Assembly (NCBI GenBank): GCA_016192425.1
Contig: JACPUE010000042.1
Coordinates: 1-41,622, forward strand
From: Burkholderiales bacterium
Lineage (GTDB): Bacteria > Pseudomonadota > Gammaproteobacteria > Burkholderiales > Burkholderiaceae_C
DNA: 41,622 nucleotides
Direction: 5' to 3'
The notes under the pieces are model-generated. The model was given only the letters and a program-made list of their open reading frames with translations. It was not told the DNA's origin and did no database searches. This document shows positions 19,018 through 28,358 of the stretch, one piece after another (positions within the stretch are counted from its first letter, which is position 1; each line of letters begins with the position of its first letter). A program made the translations under genes and the position numbers.

Positions 19018-20502
19018 ATGAATCGCGAATTGTTGATGTTGGTGGAGGCCATTTCGCGCGAGAAGAACGTCGAGCGCGATGTGGTTCTGGGTGCGGTCGA
19101 GGCCGCCCTGGCCCAGGCGACAAAGAAGCTGTACGAGGGCGAGGTCGAAATCCGTGTCTCGGTCAACCGTGACAGCGGCGAGTACGAAACCTTCCGCCGC
19201 TGGCTGGTGGTGCCTGACGATGCCGGCCTGCAAAACCCCGACGCCGAAGAAATGCTGATGGACGCGCAAGACCGCGTGCCCGGCATCCAGGTGGGGGCTT
19301 ACATCGAGGAGCCCGTCGAGTCTGTGCCCATTGGCCGCATTGGCGCCATGGCGGCCAAGCAGGTCATCCTGCAGAAGATCCGCGATGCCGAGCGCGAGAT
19401 GCTGCTCAACGACTTCATGTCGCGCGGTGAAAAAATCTTCACCGGCACCGTCAAGCGCATGGACAAGGGCGACCTCATCGTCGAATCCGGCCGCGTGGAA
19501 GGCCGCCTGCGCCGCAGCGAGATGATCCCCAAGGAGAACCTGCGCACCGGCGACCGCGTGCGCGCCATGATCATGGAGGTGGACCTGACGCTGCGCGGCG
19601 CGCCCATCATCCTTTCGCGCTCGGCGCCCGAGTTCATGATCGAGCTGTTCCGCCACGAAGTGCCCGAGATCGAGCAGGGCCTGCTGGAGATCAAGAGCTG
19701 CGCCCGCGATGCTGGCAGCCGCGCCAAGATTGCCGTGCTCTCGCACGACCGCCGCGTGGATCCCATCGGCACCTGCGTGGGCGTGCGTGGCACGCGCGTC
19801 AATGCCGTGACTAATGAACTGGCAGGCGAGCGCGTGGACATCGTCTTGTGGTCCGAGGACCCTGCGCAGTTCGTCATCGGCGCACTGGCGCCGGCCAACG
19901 TGCAGTCCATCGTGGTGGACGAGGAAAAGCACGCCATGGACGTGGTGGTGGACGAGGAAAACCTGGCCATCGCCATTGGCCGGGGCGGCCAGAACGTGCG
20001 CCTGGCTTCCGACCTGACGGGCTGGAAGATCAACATCATGGATGCCGCCGAGTCTGCGCAAAAGCACGCCAACGAGACCGAAGCGGCGCGCCGTTTGTTC
20101 ATGGAAAAGCTCGACGTGGACCAGGAGATTGCAGACATCCTGATCGAAGAGGGCTTTACCAGCCTGGAAGAAGTGGCCTACGTGCCGCTGCACGAAATGC
20201 TGGAGATCGAGAGCTTTGACGAGGAAACCGTCAACGAGCTGCGCGCCCGTGCCAAGGACGTGCTGCTGACCATGGAAATCGCCCGCGAGGACAGCGTCGA
20301 GAGCGTATCGCAAGACCTGCGCGACCTTGAAGGCGTGACCCCCGAACTCATTGCAAAGCTCGCCGAAGGCGGCGTACACACCCGCGACGAACTGGCCGAT
20401 CTGGCCATCGATGAACTGACCGAACTGACCGGACAGTCCGAGGAAGAAGCCAAGGCCTTGATCATGAAGGCGCGTGAACACTGGTTCACGGGGCAAGCGT
20501 AA
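19018..20502 (+). CDS. nusA: Transcription termination/antitermination factor NusA
   Basis: A 494-residue protein with the full NusA layout: N-terminal RNA polymerase-binding domain ([18 protein letters not shown], 1-~125), S1 domain (~135-200, [19 protein letters not shown]), KH1/KH2 (~230-345, [17 protein letters not shown] and [16 protein letters not shown]). Two C-terminal acidic helix-hairpin-helix repeats follow (~365-494), as in gamma/betaproteobacteria. It modulates pausing, termination and antitermination. The ATG at 19018 has AGGAGA 8 nt upstream. If the leader hairpin is an attenuator, NusA would be an obvious candidate for feedback control. Confidence 0.97.
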   Translation: MNRELLMLVEAISREKNVERDVVLGAVEAALAQATKKLYEGEVEIRVSVNRDSGEYETFRRWLVVPDDAGLQNPDAEEMLMDAQDRVPGIQVGAYIEEPVESVPIGRIGAMAAKQVILQKIRDAEREMLLNDFMSRGEKIFTGTVKRMDKGDLIVESGRVEGRLRRSEMIPKENLRTGDRVRAMIMEVDLTLRGAPIILSRSAPEFMIELFRHEVPEIEQGLLEIKSCARDAGSRAKIAVLSHDRRVDPIGTCVGVRGTRVNAVTNELAGERVDIVLWSEDPAQFVIGALAPANVQSIVVDEEKHAMDVVVDEENLAIAIGRGGQNVRLASDLTGWKINIMDAAESAQKHANETEAARRLFMEKLDVDQEIADILIEEGFTSLEEVAYVPLHEMLEIESFDEETVNELRARAKDVLLTMEIAREDSVESVSQDLRDLEGVTPELIAKLAEGGVHTRDELADLAIDELTELTGQSEEEAKALIMKAREHWFTGQA

Positions 20503-20526
20503 GGGTCAGGGAGGAACAGAGCCAAT

Positions 20527-23421
20527 ATGTCGAGTAACACCGTCGCAGAGTTCGCCAGCGAACTCAAGAAAACCCCTGAAGTCCTGCTTGAACAGCTCAA
20601 GTCCGCAGGCGTGGTCAAGTCTTCACCTGTCGATGCGCTGACCGAAACCGACAAGCAAAAGCTGCTGGCCCATTTGCAGGCCAGCCATGGGGTGGCCCAG
20701 GGCGACCGCAAGAAGATCACCCTGGTGACCAAGTCCACCAGCGAGATCAAGCAGGCCGACGCCACCGGCAAGGCGCGCACCATCCAGGTGGAGGTGCGCA
20801 AGAAGCGTACCTTCGTCAAGCGCGACGAGGCGGCTGAAGCTGCGTCTGCGGCACCCGCTCCGGCACCAGAAGCCAAACCCGAGCAGCCCGACCCCCAGCA
20901 GGCCGAACTGGCACGGCGCGAAGAAGAAGCACGGCACCAGGCCGAGCTGATCCGCCGCCAGGAAGAAGAGCTGGCCGCTCAGCGCCGCGAGCGTGAGGAA
21001 CGCGAGCGCCGCGAACGCGAAGCCGCAGAGCGCGCCGCCGCCTACGCAGCCGAGGAAGCCGCCAAGAAAGCCCAAGCCTCCGCTGCCAAGCAGGAGGCCA
21101 CGCGCGAGCAGGAGCAGGAAGCCGCCGCACGCGCCTCGGCGCAGGCAGAGGCGCGCACCAAGGCAGAAGCCGAAGCCAAGGCCCGTGCCGCAGACGAAGC
21201 AGCCCGTGCCAAGGATCTGGAAGAGCGCCGCCGCAAGGCGCTGGAAGAGGCCGCAGCCATCCGTTCCATGATGTCCACCCCCGCCAAGGTGCTGGTGGCC
21301 AAAAAGCCCGAGGAACCCAAGCCCGCTGCCCGCACGGCTGCAGCCGAGCCCAAGAAAGGCACCCTGCACAAGCCAGCCAACACCCCGTCGGCAGGCGCGG
21401 GCCGCAATGCTGGCGGCGCCGCGAATGCTGGTGCAGGTGCAGGTGCAGGCGCTGGAGCGGGTGGCAAAGAGGTCAAGTCGGCCAAGCTGTCTTCCAGCTG
21501 GGCGGGAGAGCCCGGAAAGAAGAAAGAGATCAAGACCCGTGGCGACACCACCGGTGGTTCCTCGCGCGGCAGCGCATGGCGTGCAGGCGGCCCCAAGGGC
21601 GGTGGCCGGCGCGGCGAGCGCGACCGTGGCAGCGACATGGGCCAGGCCTCGGTGGCCGAAGCGCGGACGCTGGAAGTGCATGTGCCCGAGACCATCACCG
21701 TGGCTGAACTGGCGCACAAGATGTCGATCAAGGCGTCCGAGGTCATCAAGCAGCTCATGAAGCTAGGCCAGATGGCCACCATCAACCAGCCCCTGGACCA
21801 GGACACCGCCATGATCGTGGTCGAGGAACTGGGCCACAAGGCCGTAGTGGCGGCGCTGGACGATCCGGAAGCCTTCACCGACGAAGAATCGGCCATGCAG
21901 GATGCCGAGGTGTTGCCGCGCGCTCCGGTGGTTACCGTCATGGGCCACGTGGACCACGGCAAGACCTCGCTGCTGGACTACATCCGCCGCACCAAGGTGG
22001 CTGCGGGCGAGGCAGGCGGCATCACGCAGCACATTGGCGCCTACCATGTGGACACGCCGCGCGGCATGGTCACCTTCCTGGATACCCCCGGCCACGAGGC
22101 CTTCACCGCCATGCGCGCACGCGGCGCACAGGCCACGGACATCGTGATCCTGGTGGTGGCGGCGGACGACGGCGTCATGCCCCAGACCAAGGAAGCCATC
22201 AAGCACGCCAAGGCCGCCAAGGTGCCTGTCGTGGTAGCCATCACCAAGGCCGACAAGCCCGATGCCAACCCCGACCGCGTGAAGCAGGAACTGGTGGTTG
22301 AAGAAGTCGTGCCTGAAGAATACGGTGGCGATTCGCCCTTTGTTCCCGTGTCGTCCAAGACCGGCATGGGCATCGACGAGCTGCTGGAACAGGTGCTGCT
22401 GCAGGCCGAGGTGCTGGAGCTCAAGGCACCGGTGGAAGCCACCGCCAAGGGCCTGGTCATCGAAGCGCAACTGGACAAGGGTCGCGGCCCTGTGGCCACG
22501 GTGCTGGTGCAGTCCGGCACGCTGAAGGTGGGCGACGTGGTGCTGGCGGGCCAGACCTATGGCCGCGTGCGCGCCATGCTGGACGAGAACGGCCGCACTT
22601 CCAAGTCGGCCGGGCCTTCCATTCCGGTGGAAATCCAGGGCCTGTCCGATGTGCCCCAGGCGGGCGACGAGTTCATGGTGCTGCTGGACGAACGCCGTGC
22701 GCGCGAAATTGCCACCTACCGCGCTGGCAAGTTCCGCAACACCAAGCTGGCCAAGCAGCAGGCTGCCAAGCTGGAGAACGTGTTCTCCGAAATGACGGCA
22801 GGCGAGGTCAAGCATTTGCCCATCATCATCAAGGCCGACGTGCAGGGCTCGCAGGAAGCGCTGGCCGCTTCGCTGCTCAAGCTCTCCAACGAGGAAATCA
22901 AGGTGCAGCTCGTGTATGCGGGCGTCGGCGGCATCAGCGAAAGCGACATCAACCTCGCCATCGCGTCCAAGGCCATCGTCATCGGCTTCAACGTGCGCGC
23001 CGACGCGGGTGCGCGCAAGACGGCTGAAACCAACGCTGTGGACATCCACTACTACAACATCATCTATGACGCCGTGGATGAGCTGAAGGCGGCCATGTCC
23101 GGCATGCTGGCCCCCGAGCAGCGCGAAGAAGCCCTGGGCACTGCGGAAATCCGCACGGTGTTCGTGGCCTCCAAGATCGGCACGGTGGCGGGTTCCTACG
23201 TCACCTCGGGCCAGGTCACGCGCAACTGCAAGTTCCGCCTGCTGCGCGACAACGTGGTGGTGTACACGGGCGAGGTCGAGTCGGTGCGCCGCCTCAAGGA
23301 CGATGTCCGCGAAGTCAAGGAAGGTTTCGAGTGCGGTATCAAGCTCAAGAACTACAACGACATCAAGGAAGGTGATCAGCTGGAGTTCTTCGAGATCAAG
23401 GAAATCGCACGGACGCTGTAA
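20527..23421 (+). CDS. infB: Translation initiation factor IF-2
   Basis: A 964-residue IF-2. The N-terminal IF2_N helices ([19 protein letters not shown]) are followed by a long Ala/Glu/Arg-rich coiled coil (about 110-265) and a Gly/Ala linker. A second IF2_N-like segment (about 390-440, [20 protein letters not shown]) precedes the GTPase domain. G1 is GHVDHGKT (473-480), then DTPGHEAF and TKAD. The C-terminal EF-Tu-like and fMet-tRNA-binding domains are complete. It positions initiator tRNA on the 30S subunit. It lies 24 nt after nusA, with GGGAGGAA ahead of the ATG. Confidence 0.97.
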   Translation: MSSNTVAEFASELKKTPEVLLEQLKSAGVVKSSPVDALTETDKQKLLAHLQASHGVAQGDRKKITLVTKSTSEIKQADATGKARTIQVEVRKKRTFVKRDEAAEAASAAPAPAPEAKPEQPDPQQAELARREEEARHQAELIRRQEEELAAQRREREERERREREAAERAAAYAAEEAAKKAQASAAKQEATREQEQEAAARASAQAEARTKAEAEAKARAADEAARAKDLEERRRKALEEAAAIRSMMSTPAKVLVAKKPEEPKPAARTAAAEPKKGTLHKPANTPSAGAGRNAGGAANAGAGAGAGAGAGGKEVKSAKLSSSWAGEPGKKKEIKTRGDTTGGSSRGSAWRAGGPKGGGRRGERDRGSDMGQASVAEARTLEVHVPETITVAELAHKMSIKASEVIKQLMKLGQMATINQPLDQDTAMIVVEELGHKAVVAALDDPEAFTDEESAMQDAEVLPRAPVVTVMGHVDHGKTSLLDYIRRTKVAAGEAGGITQHIGAYHVDTPRGMVTFLDTPGHEAFTAMRARGAQATDIVILVVAADDGVMPQTKEAIKHAKAAKVPVVVAITKADKPDANPDRVKQELVVEEVVPEEYGGDSPFVPVSSKTGMGIDELLEQVLLQAEVLELKAPVEATAKGLVIEAQLDKGRGPVATVLVQSGTLKVGDVVLAGQTYGRVRAMLDENGRTSKSAGPSIPVEIQGLSDVPQAGDEFMVLLDERRAREIATYRAGKFRNTKLAKQQAAKLENVFSEMTAGEVKHLPIIIKADVQGSQEALAASLLKLSNEEIKVQLVYAGVGGISESDINLAIASKAIVIGFNVRADAGARKTAETNAVDIHYYNIIYDAVDELKAAMSGMLAPEQREEALGTAEIRTVFVASKIGTVAGSYVTSGQVTRNCKFRLLRDNVVVYTGEVESVRRLKDDVREVKEGFECGIKLKNYNDIKEGDQLEFFEIKEIARTL

Positions 23422-23439
23422 CCACCCAAGGACTGAACG

Positions 23440-24129
23440 ATGCGCGCGTTTCATCACCTTCGTGGCGCCTGGCGCGAACACAAGGGCTTCATGGTTTTCC
23501 TGGGGCTCATGTTTGTGTTCCGCTCGGCCATTGCCGACTGGAACTACGTTCCCTCGTCGTCCATGAACCCTACCTTGCTGGCAGGGGATCGGGTGCTGAT
23601 CGACAAGCGCGCGTACAGCCTGCGGGTGCCCTTCACGCTGCAGGAAGTGGCTCGCTGGGCCGAGCCTCAGCGGGGGGATGTGGTGACGTTCGATTCGCCA
23701 GAAGACGGGATCAATCTGATCAAGCGCGTGGTGGCCGTAGGGGGCGACGAGGTCGCCATGGTGAACAACGTGCTCCATATCAACGGCAAGGTGCAGGAGC
23801 GGGTGCTGGTCGATGCCGCACGAGCCCTGCCGACCGAGTATGGCCGGATCAGCGAGGAAGTCTGGCGCGAAACCCTGGATGGAACGCCCATTTCCGTGGC
23901 CAGGCTTGCGCAAGCCAACCGTTTGACGGATTTTGCGCCGGTGCGCGTGCCGCAAGGCCATGTGCTGGTGCTGGGCGATAACCGCGACAACAGCCGTGAC
24001 TCCCGGTTCCTCGGGTTCATCGACATCCACCGGGTGACCGGCAAGGCCGTTCGCGTTGCCTTGTCGCACGACCCGGAGCATCTGTACCTGCCCCGCTCCG
24101 ACCGGTGGTGGTTGCCCTTGCATCTGTGA
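23440..24129 (+). CDS. Signal peptidase I family protein in the infB-rbfA gap
   Basis: A 229-residue type I leader peptidase. One N-terminal hydrophobic segment (about 16-33) is followed by box B SSMNPTL (nucleophile Ser41), box D LIKRVVAVGGD (general base Lys95) and box E GDNRDNSRDSRFLG (179-192), so the Ser/Lys dyad is intact. It would cleave signal peptides on the periplasmic side of the inner membrane. The location between infB and rbfA is unusual, as housekeeping lepB normally sits with lepA and rnc. It may be a second copy with a narrower substrate range; that is inference. Gaps to its neighbours are 18 and 6 nt, so it is co-transcribed. Confidence 0.9.
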   Translation: MRAFHHLRGAWREHKGFMVFLGLMFVFRSAIADWNYVPSSSMNPTLLAGDRVLIDKRAYSLRVPFTLQEVARWAEPQRGDVVTFDSPEDGINLIKRVVAVGGDEVAMVNNVLHINGKVQERVLVDAARALPTEYGRISEEVWRETLDGTPISVARLAQANRLTDFAPVRVPQGHVLVLGDNRDNSRDSRFLGFIDIHRVTGKAVRVALSHDPEHLYLPRSDRWWLPLHL

Positions 24130-24135
24130 GACTTC

Positions 24136-24513
24136 ATGCCAGCCAAGAAAAGCACCACGCCCAACCGCGCCTTCAAAGTCGCCGACCAGATCCAGCGCGA
24201 TCTGACGGAGCTGATCGCACGCGAGTTGAAGGATCCGCGCGTAGGCATGGTCACGCTGCAAGGGGTGGAAGTCACGCCCGACTATGCGCACGCCAAGGTG
24301 TTTTTCAGTGTGCTGGTGGGCGACCCTGCCGCCACGCAGGAGGCGCTCAACCATGCAGCCGGTCATTTGCGCAATGGCCTGTTCAAGCGCCTGCATATCC
24401 ACACGGTGCCCACGCTGCATTTTGTGTACGACCGCACGCAGGAGCGCGCGGCCGACATGAACGCACTGATCGCCAAGGCCGTGTCCTCGCGGGCCAAAGA
24501 CACGGAAGAATGA
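24136..24513 (+). CDS. rbfA: 30S ribosome-binding factor A
   Basis: A 125-residue protein with the RbfA KH-type fold: [25 protein letters not shown], then [14 protein letters not shown] and the C-terminal [22 protein letters not shown]. It binds the 30S subunit during late maturation and cold adaptation. It starts 6 nt after the signal peptidase gene, and its stop overlaps or abuts the truB start. Confidence 0.96.
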   Translation: MPAKKSTTPNRAFKVADQIQRDLTELIARELKDPRVGMVTLQGVEVTPDYAHAKVFFSVLVGDPAATQEALNHAAGHLRNGLFKRLHIHTVPTLHFVYDRTQERAADMNALIAKAVSSRAKDTEE

Positions 24514-24515
24514 CC

Positions 24516-25508
24516 ATGGACGCACCGCGCACGAGGGTCGTCCGGCGCCCCGTGCATGGGGTGCTGCTGATCGACAAGCCGCTGGGCATGACCAGCAACC
24601 AGGCCCTGCAAAAGGCCAAGTGGTTGCTGCGCGCCGAAAAGGCGGGCCACACCGGCACGCTCGACCCGCTGGCCAGTGGCGTGCTGCCGCTGTGCTTTGG
24701 CGCCGCCACCAAGTTCAGCCAAATCCAGCTCGAAGCCCCCAAGACCTATGAGGCCGTGGCCCTGCTGGGCGTGACCACGTCCACCGGCGATGCAGAGGGC
24801 GAGGTGCTGGAGCGCAAGCCGGTCGATCTGGCAGCCTTGACGCCGCAGAAACTCGCCGCTGTGCAGGCGCAGTTTACTGGCCCCATCCGCCAGGTGCCGC
24901 CCATGCACAGCGCGCTCAAGAAGGATGGCAAGGCGCTGTACGAATACGCCCGCGCAGGCCTGACTGTGGAACGCGCGCCGCGCGATGTCACGATTCATGC
25001 ATTGAATCTGGCTCTGACGCAGACTGAGCAAGCGCAAGCAGCTATCAAAATCATAGTAACCTGCAGCAAGGGCACCTACATTCGCACGTTGGGCGAGGAC
25101 ATTGGTGCCGCGCTGGGTTGCGGGGCGCACCTCGTCTTCCTGCGCCGCCTGGATACCGGCGGCATCGGCGTGCAGCGCTGCCTGACGCTGGAGCAGCTCC
25201 AAGCGCTGGACGACGATGCGCGCCTGGCGCGCCTGGAGCCCCCCGATGTGCTGCTGGCCGACCATGTACGTGTCACGCTCGACAACGACAATGCCGGGCG
25301 GTTCCTCTCCGGCATGCGCCGCCGTGGGCGCTGGGAAGATGCTGCCGCCGTGGCTGTGTATGGCGACCAACCCCGCGTGCTGCTGGGGGTGGGCCATGTG
25401 CAGGGTGGCGAACTCATCCCCGACCGGCTGCTGAGCCCTCTCGAAATCCAACAAATCATTGAAACCCTGCCGCGCGCCACCGCCTGCGGCCCAACGGAAG
25501 CACCATGA
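24516..25508 (+). CDS. truB: tRNA pseudouridine(55) synthase
   Basis: A 330-residue TruB. It makes pseudouridine 55 in the T-loop of tRNAs. Visible motifs: GVLLIDKPLGMTSNQAL, GHTGTLDPLASGVLPLCFG with catalytic Asp50, RQVPPMHSALKKDGKALYEYAR and CSKGTYIRTLGEDIG. Start 24516 has GGAAG at a suitable distance; an ATG at 24510 overlapping the rbfA stop is the alternative. Residues about 164-181, just before CSKGTYIRT, are encoded by repeat copy E. This makes the local strand-loop about four residues longer than E. coli TruB as I recall it. The stop overlaps the typA start (ATGA). Confidence 0.95.
   Translation: MDAPRTRVVRRPVHGVLLIDKPLGMTSNQALQKAKWLLRAEKAGHTGTLDPLASGVLPLCFGAATKFSQIQLEAPKTYEAVALLGVTTSTGDAEGEVLERKPVDLAALTPQKLAAVQAQFTGPIRQVPPMHSALKKDGKALYEYARAGLTVERAPRDVTIHALNLALTQTEQAQAAIKIIVTCSKGTYIRTLGEDIGAALGCGAHLVFLRRLDTGGIGVQRCLTLEQLQALDDDARLARLEPPDVLLADHVRVTLDNDNAGRFLSGMRRRGRWEDAAAVAVYGDQPRVLLGVGHVQGGELIPDRLLSPLEIQQIIETLPRATACGPTEAP
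25005..25060 (-). repeat. Palindromic repeat, copy E, inside truB
   Basis: In reverse orientation to the gene: GGCTCT (25010-25015), 16 nt, then GCGCAAGCAGCTAT (25032-25045), the same spacing and block as copy C in yejF, then AATCATAGTAA. The frame reads LALTQTEQAQAAIKI. Confidence 0.7.
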
Positions 25509-27328
25509 GCAAACCCATCCGCAACATCGCCATCATCGCCCACGTGGACCATGGAAAAACCACCATGGTGGACCAACTGCTGCGCCAGTCGGGAACCTTC
25601 GCCGAGCACGAAAAAGTGGTCGATACCGTGATGGACAACAACGCCATCGAGCGCGAGCGCGGCATCACCATCCTGGCCAAGAACTGCGCCGTGAGCTGGA
25701 AGGGCACGCACATCAACATCGTGGACACCCCCGGCCACGCCGACTTCGGCGGCGAGGTGGAGCGCGCGTTGTCCATGGTGGACGGCGTGCTGCTGTTGAT
25801 CGACGCGCAGGAAGGCCCCATGCCCCAGACGCGCTTCGTGACCAAGAAGGCGCTGGCCCTGGGCCTCAAGCCCATCGTGGTGGTGAACAAGGTGGACAAG
25901 CCTGGCGCCAATTGCGACAAGGTCATCAACGCCGCGTTCGACCTGTTCGACAAACTGGGCGCCACCGACGAGCAGCTCGACTTCCCCGTGGTGTACGCCT
26001 CGGGCATCAACGGCTGGAGCTCGCTTGAAGAAGGCGCTGCGGGCGAGCAGTGGGGCCCCGACATGTCGGCCCTGTTCGACACCGTGCTCGAACATGTGCC
26101 CGCCCACGAGGGCGACCCGGCTGCGCCGCTGCAGCTGCAGATTTCGGCGCTGGATTTCTCTACCTTCGTGGGCCGTATCGGCGTGGGCCGTGTCAACGCA
26201 GGTACCGTCAAGCCCGGCATGGACGTGCTGGTGATGGAAGGCCCTGAGGGCAATTCTTTCAAGGGCCGCGTGAACCAGGTGCTGACCTTCCAGGGCCTGG
26301 ACCGCGTGCAGGTCACCGAGGCGGGCCCCGGCGACATCGTGCTCATCAACGGCATTGCTGACATCGGCATCGGCGTGACCGTGACCGACCCGCAGAACCC
26401 CACGCCGCTGCCCATGCTGAAGGTGGACGAGCCCACGCTGACCATGAACTTCTGCGTGAACACCTCGCCGCTGGCCGGGCGTGAAGGCAAGTACGTCACC
26501 AGCCGCCAGATCTGGGACCGCCTGCAAAAGGAACTGCAGTCCAACGTGGCGTTGCGCGTGAAGGAAACCGACGAGGACGGCGTGTTCGAAGTCTCGGGCC
26601 GGGGCGAACTGCACCTGACCATCCTGCTGGAAAACATGCGCCGCGAAGGCTACGAGCTGGCGGTGTCCAAGCCACGTGTGGTGTTCAAGGACATCGATGG
26701 CGTGAAGTGCGAGCCCATCGAACTGGTCACGGCCGACATCGAAGAAGGCCACCAGGGCGGCGTGATGCAGGCCCTGGGCGAGCGCAAGGGCGAACTGGTC
26801 AACATGGAACCCGATGGCCGTGGCCGCGTGCGCCTGGAATACCGCATTCCGGCGCGCGGCCTGATCGGTTTCTCCAACGAATTCCTGAACCTCACGCGCG
26901 GTTCGGGCCTGATCTCCAACATCTTCGACGGCTACGAGGCGCACAAGGGCGAGATCGCCAGCCGCAAGAACGGTGTGCTGATCTCCATGGACGACGGTGA
27001 AATCTTCACCTACGCCCTGGGCAAGCTCGACGACCGTGGCCGCATGTTCGTCAAGGCGGGCGATCCGGTGTACGAGGGCATGATCGTGGGCATCCACAGC
27101 CGCGACAACGACCTGGTGGTCAACGCCACGCGCACCAAGCAGCTCACCAACTTCCGCGTGTCCGGCAAGGAAGATGCGATCAAGATCACGCCCCCGATCG
27201 ACCTGACACTGGAGTACGGCGTGGAGTTCATCGAGGACGACGAACTCGTCGAAATCACGCCCAAGAGCGTGCGTCTGCGCAAGCGCTTCCTCAAGGAGCA
27301 CGAGCGCAAGCGTGCAAGCCGGGAGTGA
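25505..27328 (+). CDS. typA: Ribosome-associated GTPase TypA/BipA
   Basis: A 607-residue translational GTPase. G1 is AHVDHGKTT (12-20), followed by RERGITI (switch I), DTPGHADFGGEV and NKVDKPGA. EF-G-like domains III and V are followed by the BipA-specific C-terminal domain (RGLIGFSNEFLNLTRGSGLISNIFD, LTLEYGVEFIEDDELVEITP). It binds 70S ribosomes and supports subunit assembly and stress growth. Its ATG overlaps the truB stop by 4 nt, so it is the last gene of the rimP operon seen here. A GC-rich repeat follows its stop. Confidence 0.97.
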   Translation: MSKPIRNIAIIAHVDHGKTTMVDQLLRQSGTFAEHEKVVDTVMDNNAIERERGITILAKNCAVSWKGTHINIVDTPGHADFGGEVERALSMVDGVLLLIDAQEGPMPQTRFVTKKALALGLKPIVVVNKVDKPGANCDKVINAAFDLFDKLGATDEQLDFPVVYASGINGWSSLEEGAAGEQWGPDMSALFDTVLEHVPAHEGDPAAPLQLQISALDFSTFVGRIGVGRVNAGTVKPGMDVLVMEGPEGNSFKGRVNQVLTFQGLDRVQVTEAGPGDIVLINGIADIGIGVTVTDPQNPTPLPMLKVDEPTLTMNFCVNTSPLAGREGKYVTSRQIWDRLQKELQSNVALRVKETDEDGVFEVSGRGELHLTILLENMRREGYELAVSKPRVVFKDIDGVKCEPIELVTADIEEGHQGGVMQALGERKGELVNMEPDGRGRVRLEYRIPARGLIGFSNEFLNLTRGSGLISNIFDGYEAHKGEIASRKNGVLISMDDGEIFTYALGKLDDRGRMFVKAGDPVYEGMIVGIHSRDNDLVVNATRTKQLTNFRVSGKEDAIKITPPIDLTLEYGVEFIEDDELVEITPKSVRLRKRFLKEHERKRASRE

Positions 27329-27340
27329 GCGTACAACCCC

Positions 27341-27400
27341 CTGAGGCGGGGCGGCCCTTGCACGGCGGCCCTGGGCAGGGCAGCGCCCTAGGCTTGCTGC
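27341..27400. repeat. GC-rich dispersed repeat after typA
   Basis: A shortened copy of the element at 13226-13320: a CCCCCTGAG start runs directly into GCGGGGCGGCCCTTGC (27346-27361), with 23 of 25 bases matching 13296-13320. It fills much of the 133-nt gap between typA and the transporter gene. Confidence 0.6.
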
Positions 27401-27461
27401 GTGGTTTGTGCGGGGGGCGGCTGTCGTTGGTTAAAGCGTCGAGCATTGCAAGCAATCCGCG

Positions 27462-28358
27462 ATGAATACCCATTCTTTTCCAAACCGAGGGCTGACCCAT
27501 ACCCGTGCCGTATGGCTCATGGTGGCGGTCACGCTGATGTGGTCGATTGCCGGGGTGGTCACGCGGCACCTGGAGCATGCGCGCAGTTTCGAGGTGACGT
27601 TCTGGCGCAGCCTGTTCACGGTGCTGTCGCTGCTGGTCATATTGCCGGCGGTGCAGGGCAGGGCGGCACTGGCGACCTTGCGTGGCGGGGGACGGGCGCT
27701 GTGGCTGTCGGGCCTGTGCTGGAGCGTGATGTTCACCGCCTTCATGGTGGCCATCATGCTCATGCCGGTGGCCAATGTGCTGGTGACCATGGCCGTCGGC
27801 CCCTTGCTCACGGCGCTGTTTGCCTGGGCCTTTATCGGGCACCGCATTGCGCCGCGCACCTGGGGTGCCATTGTGGTGGCGGGGCTGGGCATTGGCTGGA
27901 TGTACGGCACGCAGATGGCGGGCCTGCCGGTGGTCGGCACGCTGGTGGCCTTGTGCGTACCGGTGGCTGCCGCCGTGAACTGGACGGTGGTGCAGCACGC
28001 GCAGCAACACGGCCATGCGGTCAACCTGATGCCTGCGGTGCTGATTGGCGCGGTGCTGTCGTCGCTGGCCACCTTGCCGCTGGCTTGGCCCTTGCAGGCC
28101 ACGGGGCATGACCTTGCTTTGCTGGCCTTGCTGGGCCTGGTGCAACTGGCGGTGCCTTGCGTGCTGGCCGTGCGCTGCGGCCAGGTGCTCAAGGCGCCGG
28201 AGCTGGCCTTGCTGGGCCTGCTGGAAGTGATTTTTGGCATTCTGCTGGCCTGGGTGGGCGCCGGGGAGCGTCCGGCCCAGGCGGTGCTGATGGGCGGCGC
28301 GCTGGTGATTGGCGCGCTGGTGTTCAACGAGCTCTTGGCTTGGAAGGAAGAAAAATGA
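27462..28358 (+). CDS. DMT-superfamily (EamA) transporter
   Basis: A 298-residue membrane protein with about ten hydrophobic segments in two EamA repeats (about 15-150 and 155-290). The first repeat shows MVAVTLMWSIAGVVTRHL and FWRSLFTVLSLLVILP. Family members export or import small metabolites and amino acids; the substrate cannot be read from the sequence. The last codons overlap the next gene by four nt (ATGA at 28355-28358). It is thus translationally coupled to an acyl-CoA hydrolase-like enzyme, which may point to a shared branched-chain metabolite; that is inference. Confidence 0.88.
   Translation: MNTHSFPNRGLTHTRAVWLMVAVTLMWSIAGVVTRHLEHARSFEVTFWRSLFTVLSLLVILPAVQGRAALATLRGGGRALWLSGLCWSVMFTAFMVAIMLMPVANVLVTMAVGPLLTALFAWAFIGHRIAPRTWGAIVVAGLGIGWMYGTQMAGLPVVGTLVALCVPVAAAVNWTVVQHAQQHGHAVNLMPAVLIGAVLSSLATLPLAWPLQATGHDLALLALLGLVQLAVPCVLAVRCGQVLKAPELALLGLLEVIFGILLAWVGAGERPAQAVLMGGALVIGALVFNELLAWKEEK

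Noticed and set aside
21763-24525. Very long minus-strand open frame opposite infB, the signal peptidase gene and rbfA
   Set aside because: It spans three well-supported genes and has no recognisable domain; codon bias on the opposite strand keeps it open.
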